Shown here: piece after piece, positions 50,605-62,155 of the stretch
Layout: each line of letters opens with the position of its first letter
Position numbering within the stretch: position 1 is the stretch's first letter
NCBI RefSeq assembly: GCF_027744825.2
Contig: NC_071342.1
Span: 16,952,501 to 17,016,500, forward strand
DNA: 64,000 nucleotides
DNA from: Synchiropus splendidus
Taxonomy: Eukaryota > Chordata > Actinopteri > Syngnathiformes > Callionymidae
Direction of reading: 5' to 3'
Notes under the pieces: generated by a model
The model's database searches: none
What the model was told of the DNA's origin: nothing
What the model saw: only the letters and a program-made list of their open reading frames with translations
Made by a program: the position numbers and the translations under genes

Positions 50605-50656
50605 CTTGTAGTGATCCCCGAGGACCCTGACGGAGGAAGGGAAGCTTCAGATCAAG
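50605..50656 (+). other. Weak candidate exon (52 nt), plus strand
   Basis: A strong acceptor (TGTTTCTTTCTTTACAG, ending 50604) precedes a segment more G/C-rich than its surroundings whose frame 1 reads L-V-V-I-P-E-D-P-D-G-G-R-E-A-S-D-Q. The possible donor AAG|gtggcg is poor, so either this is a pseudo-exon or the exon ends elsewhere. The frame stays open to the stop before 50770. The peptide is not recognised. Confidence 0.14.
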
Positions 50657-53600
50657 GTGGCGTAAACGCTGTGAAACAGTATATCTTGGTTCATGTCTCT
50701 ACGAAGGGAACACACTGTAGATTCACATGGTTGATAAAATGCAGAGCCAAATACTATCTAGAATATTAAACCATTTATTTCAATTGGGTTTTTAGAAAAG
50801 GCAGCCAATGATTATACATTTGGAGAGAAACAAAGTGTATCGACAAGCTAGATACATATATAGGGAGAGAGGCCTTTACATACAACTGTGTACATAACAG
50901 TTAAATCAATGCCACATACATGCCAGGTCTGAACGTGCTTTTCTAAAGCTCTCGCAAAAGAACAGGACAAAAGTGTGATGGACGCGTCAAAAAGGGAATA
51001 AAAATGTGCCCCCTGCATACAAGGAACAGGATTAGCAACAGCAAGAGCAAAATGTTACTATTAAAGTCCAAGAACAAGACATCGCGGACATGATCTCAGG
51101 TGCATTCTGGGAATCATCTGTCTGGTCAGTCATGTCACCAACAGTATGGATTACTTAATCGTATACAAGAGAACAATGAATGGATGGTATGAACGTGGAA
51201 GTGGAGCCACAAAGTGCATATAAAGGAGAGGAATAGAAATCCAAGACACATTTTGTTCGTGCCAACCTTGGACGGCACAATCGGGGAGTCAGATGAAGTG
51301 GTACGACCACTGCATTATTACAGTGTCAGTTTGTAAACTATCCATATAGTCATGATTGTATTAGTGCTGCTGCCTATATTATCAAAAATATCCCCGTTTT
51401 GTGCCTTAGTTGGACAGCAACCACAATGACTTTGCAGTTGCAAGCTGCAGTACTGAAGCGATAAAAATTATGCGTCACACTTGTGCTGAAGTCGACAAAG
51501 ACATTGCAGATTGTTGCCAGGGAATTGTGTTGTTCTAATAATAGATGCACTTCGGACACACGTTTATTGTGAAATGATGTGTTGAAAAAATTGAAATAAC
51601 AAAGGCAGACACCATTATCATTATCAAAAGGGTGTGGTGCAGTTGTACCGAGAAACACATGAAGTCAGTGTCTTCAATCCTTTAAACTCTGGCACCCAAG
51701 TTCTACAAGTTGTGGTTCTGTGAGTGAAAACACCACTGACACTGAGTGTCTGAAATGTTCAATGTGTTGAGCCATCACATATCTTCAGCAACTGTGGGCT
51801 GCATTCACACCTCAGCTCACACCTGAGGTATTAATCTGAGATGAGATGAGCAAATATACATGTAATTTCCAAGGTTAGTCCTGAAGGACTGTAATGACGT
51901 GTTGCCTTTCAGCAGCTACTGAGGAGAAATTCACGTCAAGTGTTTGTGTGAATTACTCACCACAGTATAGAGAGGCAATTGTGTTGTCGAACAATTCATA
52001 TTTTCTTGAGGAGATGTCATACCTGTAGTGATAGAGCTGTTTTTGTGGGCTGGCTGAAGTCGTACTGAAGCTCTCGTCTGATGTCTGAGGGCATTAACGT
52101 GACAACAGACTAGTGTCAGTGATTAATTCTTTCCCTCCTCCGGCTTGTCACCTTCATAACAAACCAACAATAGCAGATGCCAGAGTCGGCCCGCCGTCTA
52201 TTGTTATAATTACCTGACCTTCAAATCCACATTAATGAGCCCGGAATGATCCCGTCCTCTTTCATCACTTGGCTTCCAAGCCCTCCTTTTATCTAACAAG
52301 GTCACCTTTCACAACACAGCCTGTTCGCAGCAGAGCTCATCCTTCTCATAAATATACATTTACCTGCCTCTTCTTGAATTCACCAAAAAAGAAAACGGCG
52401 AAAGAAGACGTTGGTGGCCTACACAGGTTTTGCTTTTGTGGAGAAAGAGGCAAACATTTTGACATATTCATCACTGTTGACTGTAAACTTGTAAAAAGAC
52501 CCCGTATTAATGTGGGACAATATACTTCATAAAAGAAAGAACAAGCTTCACACAATATTTATTTATTTAAATGTGATTTTTTTTTCAATTTTTCCTTTCC
52601 TCAGACAACATTCTAGGTGAAAGGAAGAAATGCCACGGTGACCGTACAATATGAATTAGATCTTGAAGAGTCTGCATTTGTCTTTCAATTTTTGATCACC
52701 CTTATTTGGGTCCAAACAAACTTTTCACAGAGAGTAGAATGAGGCGGGGAAATGAATAATATTCCACATGAATTGATTGGCCGCAGGCAGTTGGTTTTTA
52801 TTGTAAGTTTGATTAACAAAAAAGATCTATGCATTCGTAATTGTGCATCGTGCATACATATCTTCCACAAGTGTGTGTCCTCCATTATCATTCATGTTGT
52901 GGCTCAAAGCAGCGCAACAGTACTTGAAAAACAAACAGCAGACCAACTTGTAATCTTTAGCACAAATTCCACTGGTTTGTATATACGGTGCATTTACAAC
53001 CACACTTTCATAGCACCATGTTTCGTGTTTCGACCATCGCATTCCAGCAGGTATGATGTATGCAAACTCTGATGGGATAAACCATTGAACCATGAACGCT
53101 AGGCATCGCATAAATCATGCGAACCCCGAAAGCTACGGTCAGAATCTCTCTGAATCGAGCCCAGTGCCATTTACTGTTGTGTCTTCAGTTCCTTTTCTAA
53201 TGACAGCGAATGGAAGAAACAGTGATATGGATGAAATAATAATGTAACATATGGACTTCATTCCTAAACAGACAACATACATGTTGTATGGAAAATAAGA
53301 ATAAGAATAATGGATGTTTTTGAGAGAACATGTGGGAGCTGAGACAAACCATTAAACCCAGTTGAAACCACAACAACAGGGTAGTAATGAGGCCTATTCC
53401 ATCAGCAAAACCTACATTCCAATGGATGGCTGGCACTATTTTCCCTGCCTCTCCACTAAGCTGTCTATAATAAGGACCTTCTATTCTGAGCCAACAATTC
53501 ATTAGTGGCAATCGTGGCAGCACCCACTTTGTTAGCTAATGATACATGAGACATACAATGTTTAACGAATTCAAACTTGACTTCCATTATATTATTAAAA

Positions 53601-56600
53601 GGTATTTTTATGTTTTAATCACCGCACACTGAAGCAAATGTGATCGCAGTCATAGGAGAACATTGAACCTTTAAGGAAGCAGCAAGCTGCACATCTGCTT
53701 CACACCGAGAGACTTTAACCTCACAGGTCAGCGGAGACTTTTCTGAGTCAGAATGTACTGTGTGGGCTTCCCACCCACGGAACAAAAAAACGTGCAGGTT
53801 AATTGTAGCGTGTAGAAAGCTGTGGATGAAGGTTATATGTCACCATAAAAATACGACAGGGGGTCAGCTGAGGTACACAAGACCACGGATGTCATGGCAG
53901 TCAATAGAAAAAACCATAAAAGCACTAAGAGAGTGCAACTATGATCTTTTTTTATAAATGTGCAATACAGATTATAAGCCTAACTTTCAACACGTGTGTG
54001 TGTAATGAGATCACAAGGTTATGCCAGCAAGCATGTAAACAATGATGCTCACTAGACCAGTCAAGCAGACATTTTTGGGTGATATATACCAAAGGATTAT
54101 CGCTGAAAACATCTATGATTTACCTTCCTATAAACAATATAGAATGATTTTCAAGGGCTCCAAGTACGCATCGCGAATGGCACGAGGTACTTGTGCCATC
54201 GCCACCTCAGCCACCAGACTAGTTTGCAGTGATCCGGTAGTAGAGCAAGACAGTTGATCTAATGGTGTAATGGCTTAGATCAACCAACTTCCCACTCAAT
54301 ACTGGTTGACTACGGAGAAAATGCTCTTTTTAAATGCATTTCAACTCCTAAATCAACTGAGCAGAAAAATGTACATGCCTCATTCCAATATTGACGTTCA
54401 TGAAATAATTTCACAGAAATAAGTTCATTAACTTTTTGTGTTCAATTCCGAAGAAATAAATATTGAAAAAAAGTGAATAAAGGCCAAAAACAAAGCAAGC
54501 CTTCTTAAGAGAATAAAAACAAAACGTATTCAACTGAGCTAATCAAGCGACCACGGGAGAAACACTGATTCATCCAGGCGTGGTTTAAAAACAAAATCAC
54601 ATCACAGGCAGATGCGTTAATCACCATCCTGCTCAAAATTTGGTCATATTTTTACGTTTTTTTTTAGCTGCTAAATATGTAAAAGTTAGTCTTCACTTCA
54701 CTGTGGAGTGTTCACTGGTCTGAACATGAGGCAAGACAGCAGAAGCGTCTAATGCGGTGGATGAGCAGGAGGGCGTTTGTGTGGAATAATACAATACTTC
54801 TGAAAAGTTGTAACTAGAATATTGTGGAACTCAGGCATGTAAATTTGAAAACGGCAGCTTTTATTTAAAGCCTTAAACACCTGGCCAGTTTGAGCAGTTC
54901 TTCCTGAACACATGATCATGTAAGTGGGTCTCGCACCAGGTGAGATTGCTCCTCTGGGTCTACACGGTCCACTACCTCTGGCTAGCTACCCACCGGCGAG
55001 CCTGACAGTTCTGTTCACAATTTCCAAAAAAGGCTACTTGGGATTCCTCCAGACAGATGAGGAGCATTAAATAGGAGATCTTTGGCAGCTGTAGGGTGTT
55101 TTCTATTTCATATCACTTTCTTTTTACTCCTACAAAAGCATTAGTCATGGAGAAAAAGAAGGCCAGCCGTGATATCATGTCCAAGAGTTCCGAATTACAG
55201 ACCATCGCTTAAGTGCCCTACATCGCATTAAGGTAGAGTGCACTGTCTTTTTAACACCGACTTATCTTACTTCCTTTGAAAATGCACTTAACCAGCACTT
55301 AAGAGATTCTGTTCCCACCAGTGTCAGTTTGATCACAGTATAGAAGTGTTGATATTTTCACTGTAGTGTCTGTATTCTTATGTTAGGGGGGTAGTTTTCT
55401 GAGTCAAGAGGCTGTATTCAAATATCCGTCTTACACGATCTGAATATCTTTCTGCTTGATGAGCATCGAGGTCATGTGAGTTAAAATACATTTGGATTCA
55501 TTGTATAGCACTGAATGAAGAAAGTTATCACTCAAAAAAAGAAGCAATTAAATGAAACTTGTAAGCCCCAAAATGACCCGGAGTCTAAATGAAGAAGCAT
55601 CAGCTCAGTCAAGTGGAGAAGTGAAGTGCATGAGAGCTCCCCAGAAAAGGCTACACTAATCTTTCATAGATGAGGGATCGAGTTTGATGAATCTTCAGAC
55701 AAGTAAATCTTGGATAAGTTTCTGGGTAAAAAAAGACAGAGATGTCATGATAGGTTACTGAAAACGGTCTTCTGTGTGGCACTGGGGTGGAGCCAAAATA
55801 AACTTCCATTAAAATCGAATGAATCATCTACAGCAAGCAAAGACATCCCAGTGTACATCTGTTTGAATCCAGCTGATGTTTTTTTTTTTTATTCTCTCAT
55901 CTGCACGCAGCATTGTTGCCCCGCAGACATGCAAACTTGGCAACGATCGCAAAAAAGTGGAAAAAAAAAGATTCTGCAATCTGTTAAAAAATCCATTTCA
56001 AGATTCATTGTTCTGTATGCAAATGCGATTTATTTTTTATGTGTAAAACCATTGATTTAACATTAAAAAAAAAAAAAAACATCACTGACTATTTTTCAAT
56101 GACTTATACAAAAATTTGAGTTAAGAAGTCATGTTGAGACAAAGTTGGGTGATGCCATATGTTGACAAAGATGAAGGAGAACATGGATGATGGGAAATGC
56201 CTGAAGACACAGGAAAGTAAAGGACATGCCCATATTATCACTTTCTGTGTGTTATGATTAGGGACATTGGCACGACAGAACTAGAGGTTTTGGTAATAAA
56301 GTAATAGAGGGTGCTACCCAGTTTTGAGAACCTCCAACAACCCTTGAAAAAAATGGAGCTGTGATAGTGGTAGAAAGTCCCATGAGTTTTGTCTTCGCAT
56401 ACACCGCAGCACGGGTGCCCATTACATCCATCACAAGTGCTTTATTGCACGACCACAGTCCATGCATGTGCACAGCCCGTGCCAGCAACGCTGCGGCTCA
56501 GGAGCTTCCACAACTACTGCACACACCTTGACTGTCACGCAGCACAGCCAGTCTGAAGTGCAAACACCCCAAATGACCATTTCATTGTAGCACACTAGCT

Positions 56601-59600
56601 AAGGCATTCACACTATTGGTTTATCACTTTCTCCTTGTTTAGCATTTGCCCGGATCCATCTTCACACAAACATTTCAATAAAAAAAAATACTCATGAATA
56701 GCTTGGCAATAGCAAAATTAATTATCATTACTAGACCCTGCTATGACTAACATTGAACATTTGCCCTGAGAAGGGCAAAAGTAAATGCAGTTGAAGTCCA
56801 TATGCGAGCATAGTGCAAATGTGTTTTGGAAACAATGTGCACGAAAAGTAAAACCTCTCTCTCCTTTTCTGTTTCGGTGGTTTCGTTCCCCCAGAAGAAA
56901 GACATATTGCCAGCAAATAGTTTCCCTGTTCTTGAAAAATAGATGTTGTGTTGCAACAGACCACAAAGGCAGCCTGTTTCAATTGCTTATTCAAGGAGGA
57001 TTAGGGGGGGAAAGCAGCTATAAAATAGTTAAGTGCTGCCACCATGAGAATTATACAATCAGACAGCCCCAGTATTTCCTCTTGGCAGTTTCACAGAATA
57101 AACCTGAGATTGAATAAAACATCCGCTTGGTGGTATAACGGGGGAAAAAATAAAAGAAGGGGAAAAAAAAAAGTGGCTGTTCCATCCGTCTTCCTCTAAC
57201 AAGGTTGCCTGTCAAAAAAAGATTGTTATTTGCCGAATGGTTCGGATTTAAGGGTTTGAGCGGCCAAATGAGCTGATAGAGCAAACTAGTCAGCTCAATT
57301 GAAACAAAGAGTGTTGGCAAAAGAAAAGGGAGGAGCACAGCGGCAAATAGAAAGAAAACCATTACAACAAAGAAATTGGGGGAGAGACACAATGGAAATG
57401 TTTGTTCAACCGTTATGGATTATACAAGAAAATGGTGGGGACTGGTGCTCGAGCCAGAAAAAAAAGGCACCCATCACAAAAATGATTATTGTTGTTGTGG
57501 CTAGCTCGGTTCATCGCTGAAACAACCAAGCTATAAACAACGGTTGACTACTGCACTGCGCGACATGAGGAAGACTGGGAGGGGATGCGGCGCAGGCTTC
57601 CTAGCTCCGCAGTGCTGGTCAGGAAATGATTCGCAAACTCAAATAAATGCCCTGTCAAATACCAAAATACATTTGGATGGAACTGATGAGGGAGTCATTT
57701 TTTTCCCCCAGAATATAGATGGGGTTCTTTTCTCTTGCTAGGAAAAGGGCTGGTGCTTGAGCACCACTAAGGGTCGATGTGAGCGGGTCCCAGGTGAGTT
57801 GTATCTGAGACTGGTGTCTGATATGTGTCTGGTCTGAAACTGGCATCACTGAAACAGGAAAAAAAAGAAACTTAATGATTTAAAAAATTGTGTTTTGATT
57901 TGAAAATTCCAATTTCGAACCCTGGTCTTTCTCTCAAAAGTAGTCACATCAACATCAATGGGGGACTTTAGTGGTGAATGGCCGTTGTCAGTTTTTTTTG
58001 TTGTTGTCTGTGAGTTATTATCCACAAAAATGACTCAACCTCATCATTGGTCCTCGCCAGCATCTCCAATGCAGTTTTCATTTTGCTCTTCTTTGTCATG
58101 TTGTGGTTGTTTATTTATTCGTGGTCTAGCTTGTGTGAGAATGCAGTACGCCATGTTCTCCAAGAGTGATATGCCACATTCAGACCTGGCATGTTCTGAG
58201 TGAAATTGTGAGGACATAGAATTTTTAAAAAAGACTACATGTGAAGGAGTACTTTTTTTTATAATTGGGAGGGGGAAAGATGGATTAAAAAAAGTAAAGA
58301 AAGTATGCAAGTTGATGGAGTGAAATTCTCTAGCATGTAAGAGATGGGGAAATGTTCATATTTTTCATAAAAGCAGAAGCATAATTCAAAAGAAGAAGTA
58401 AGCACTTAAAGTTTGCACATCCTCTTCATGTCTGAATCAGAGAAAGTGACATTTTGCAGAGCAGTGTCAACATCCATTCAGACAATTAACATAAAGGTCG
58501 CACCACCCTTCCGACTGGCTTCTCCCTGTCTCTGCATGCATTTGTTCTGTGCTCCCCTCCTGGTGGAGTAACACCACAGACAGAAGGCGCGAAAGGGAGC
58601 AATATCACCGCCCTCATCCAAAGCGTGTGTAAATAATGTGGAAAGAAGCAATCCCACTGAGACTTCAAGCCCAGCCAGGCCTTTGCAGGAAACTGCAAGC
58701 TTTGGTGTTCCTGTGTAAAACCCTCATCTGAAGCAGGAGGGGCCTGGTGCTCAAGGACAGGTCCATCAGTAGATCACACGAGCGCACCACGTTATAAGCG
58801 ATGTGTCGAGACAAGTTAAAAGACTAACACAGGAAGATGAGACAGAAAGTAGACTGGAGCTCAAAGGAGAGACGTTTCAGTGAATGTCTCGGTGCTTCTG
58901 CCTCATTGAGGATCATAATGCTTTATTGAGGCCGAGAGACAACTGATATTGGATTTTACTGCTAAAGGTGTTGAAAATGGAGTCACAAATCTCACACCAA
59001 AGAATGGTTGAGGTTATCAGGCTGGGAAAAAGTTGTAGATTCGGTGATGGTCATTTCTGATTCGTGGCATTGAACTAAAAGACATTTATTTCAAGAACAT
59101 TCAAAACATGTATGTGGTAATGGAAATTAAATTATTCAGCAGAAAATTGTCCTTGCCCCAATTTAGCATTCAAAGGTCCATCTTAAATGCAAATTTCTAC
59201 ATTTCATTATCCAATTTGAATGACCGATCAGTTGGAAAAAAATTAATCCTAAAATTCAGTGACTCCTGAGATCACTGTCAACCCACAGTGTCCTAAATCA
59301 TACTACATATTAGATCAAAATGTAGCTATTGATCATTCTGGCAGTAGCCTTTTTAACAGCAAAACAGCACCAGTGCAAAGAAACGCACATGAGCACAAGA
59401 GCAAAATAGCCAGGGTTTACACTTGGTACTCTGTTCCAGGGACGAAGGACAAATTCTGTTTGGCTCAAAAATACCAGATACCAGAACACTACTGGACTTT
59501 GGCCACAGACGTGAGATCATGTGATCGGTGGAATAGACTGATCTAGTAGGTACAGTGGGGGGTGAGAGATTCTTTCTTGTACTACAGCTTTGCACCTCCA

Positions 59601-59699
59601 GTTAACCAGACCGACAAAAGGGGTCGCAATTGTAAAGCCAGATGAGTAAGGTAAAGTGAAAGCGCACAGCAGGGTGTGAATCTGACTTGGCCCCAAGTG
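50657..59699. other. Gene-free stretch
   Basis: No gene recognised in nine kilobases. A minus-strand segment at 51961-52004 has an acceptor-like and a good donor-like border. A motif-dense block at 52100-52260 includes inverted AACAATAG/CTATTGTT sites. A-runs occur near 56066-56080 and T-runs near 55879-55890. Short frames on both strands are not recognisable. Confidence 0.45.
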
Positions 59700-59770
59700 T
59701 ACAGAGTGAAGTCCCCCACAATCTCCAATGTGTCCTGGGTAGATCCCGGGGCCTCCTCCTAGTTGCCTCA
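59700..59770 (-). mobile_element. Rex3-like LINE ORF fragment
   Basis: On the minus strand from 59760 downwards the frame reads RRRPRDLPRTHWRLWGTS. This matches the conserved 'GRRPRGRPRTRWRDYVSRL' type segment at the C-terminal end of the Rex3 (RTE-clade) ORF2 product. The underlying DNA (GGAGGAGGCCCCGGG, CCCAGGACAC, TGGAGA) also resembles that family closely. About 60-70 nt are recognisable; the similarity stops on both sides. Non-functional remnant. Confidence 0.65.
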
Positions 59771-62028
59771 CTTGCATGCAAGAGGCACGCTACAAAGGTG
59801 ACCAGCTAAGGCTTCATAAATCATATAGGTTAAACAAAAACCACCAGGGAAACGAATTACACGTCTATCCATTAACTGACTAGCTTTAGTTGCCAATGCA
59901 TGATCATGGGCAGCAAATTTAAAAGCTCAAACTGTTTATCTTGTCCTGGACCGACACTGTTTACTCCATAAAACAATGACTCTCAGAATAAATTGGGCTA
60001 TTAACTGTTCGGATTCTGGATCAGTCCACGCTTCGTGTTTCCGTGATTGTGCTTTTGCAAGAGAGGCTCTCACAAAAGCTGCTACCATAAAAGCTGTTAT
60101 CAGGAGCGTAAACAATGCTAAAGCTCTGTCTGGTCTGGTTAAGTTGATTCTCCACAATTGAATTAAGCTTTGGAAAAGCCAACAACAATGTTGGAGGGCG
60201 GTGAATAAACACACACTTTGCACAATACCTTTTTATTGCCTGCTCCCTTCTATGTCACGTGTTTATAGCAGGGAAGGACTCAGGAGTGACCTTGCATCCC
60301 AAGGACACATTACTTGAAATGCATTGGATACCACTGCCCTGTGATATATCTTTTCGTTTCCGGAATTAACCTCGCCTAGTCTTTGTTGTCACCAAGCGAT
60401 CAGAGAGTATGAGCAGGGACATAGTTCGAGTCCTGACACGTGCACATGGAGCGCTCTCTCTTGGCGTAAGACCGAGGCATGACAAATAGCCTCAAATATC
60501 TTGTAGGTCAGACAGCGACATGTTTGACAAATACAATCTAATTGTTAAACATTTGTTTGGGGGGAAAAAAAAAATCCACTCTCTAAAGGACGGAGATGTC
60601 TCACTTACGTTTCCAAGGTGACTTCCGCTAGCCAAGACGGTGTGCCGCCGAACACAACATGCATGTGCAGAACAAGATAGAACTCCAGAGCCACAGATGG
60701 CTAAACGCAGACACGATTAAAATGCAATTCAGTTAGGAGGGCGAGATGGATGAATGGCCTAAACGGAATTGACAGCAGCACAGGTAGCGACTCCTGCTAA
60801 ACTGGCGTACATCAGTAGGCTTCGATTTGTCATGCAACATCAAGGTTGTCATGAGTTCAACTCAAAACCAAAAAGGGGTCACATAGATGATGAGACGCTA
60901 ATTAAAATATCTTTAAGGGAATTGAACATGAAGAATTGGGTTGGAGGAGAAAGATATTAAGCACAGATTCCATTTTCAGTTTCTATTTTCCTGAAAAAGA
61001 ATCACCTCTTCTGTGAAACTGAGCATTTGGGGGTCTTTTCAATGCATATGCAGGAGTCTCAGAGGCACATTTGAGGCTACCTTGTGGGAGATTTTCCCCC
61101 TTAAAACACTGATATCGTGACTGGATGAAGTCAACACTTCAAAGAGGAGGCCTTCTATGATCATTAATTGAAGTTCTAATTACTTGGAAGCCATCAGTGA
61201 AGAAGCAGCGCGGGCTCTTGCTGTGTTCATCATTTATGAAGCCGGACTAAAAGTTTCAGCTCTTCAAAGTGTTTAATTGGCCTCTCTTGCTCTGCACTTC
61301 TGCTGCACGGAAACACAAAAGCTGCACACTCTGGATGATGCAGAGGAAGACCAGCCGTCAGGTCTGCGTTGAACATGTGACACACTGTTGAGTCAAATGC
61401 TTAATTAGTCAGCAAGACACGAGTCATGGCATCATATTATACCCGGGAAAAGGCCACCGTTTTTCCAGAACATACTGCAGGAGACAGCCTGGACTTCTTA
61501 ATAAGCTTCTGAATGTTGAGATTTCAAAGCAGTTTTCCTGTGAACTCATTCTCATCCAGTGGCAACTCAGACTCTCTTTCAGTGCTTTCCAAGGTTTTGG
61601 ACACACAATGGCATTCACACCAATTGTCTGATGATACTTCACCGGTGGAGAAAACAAGCCTTATTTCTGCCGATGCAGGAGCTGCATGCTCAATCTTATT
61701 TATGACTAATACAAGGGAAATGAATGCCTCCTGCCAATTGTCGCGGCGTGCACTGGAGGATGTGGTTTAATCTTCACTTCCATCTCTAATGAGATATGAT
61801 GCAGGATGAGCAGGATCTAGCGATGGCTACACACTGCAGGTTTGGCGAACTGCATACGATAAGACCATAAATATTGTTTCTGCGGCCAGCCATGGGAGAC
61901 AGTGAAAATTACATTTAAATCCAAAGCGTCTATGTGCTGCTCACAGTTGACATGTTATTGGATATGTGTCATGGTGGAGATCAAGCCTTGTAAATAACTT
62001 TCAGAAAAAGAAAGAAGGAAAAAAAGTT
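59771..62028. other. No gene recognised
   Basis: Contains a weak minus-strand splice-flanked segment (60609-60682), a B-box-like AGTTCGAGTCC at 60423-60433 without tRNA structure, and a phrase shared with 41 kb at 60876-60890. Motif-dense A/T sequence with TAAT cores occurs at 61155-61260. Confidence 0.45.
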
Positions 62029-62155
62029 ATTCACCACATCCATGAACCTCATCGGTTGCCTTTCCCCAGTTTCTCTAGCTAAAACATTCCTCTTCCACTC
62101 TCTCCTCCTCACATGTCCAAACCAACACCCTAACTTTTCAAACTTCTCCACGTGG
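62029..62155 (-). mobile_element. LINE ORF2 C-terminal fragment (RTE/L1-type)
   Basis: The minus-strand frame from 62124 down to 62029 reads WFGHVRRR, then a variable stretch, then RFMDVVN: the hallmark 'RWFGHV.RR...GR.KRRFMDVV' tail of non-LTR ORF2 proteins. The 32 codons carry no stop or frameshift. Upstream, E-K-F-E-K-L-G-C continues the frame to about 62150. The reverse transcriptase core and endonuclease are absent. It shares CACATCCATGAACCT with the fragment at 33.5 kb and lies in the same orientation, so both probably derive from one family. Inactive remnant. Confidence 0.82.

Noticed and set aside
60423..60433. B-box-like AGTTCGAGTCC suggesting a tRNA gene
   Set aside because: No acceptor, D or anticodon stems can be formed around it and no A box lies at the right distance; at most a SINE relic.
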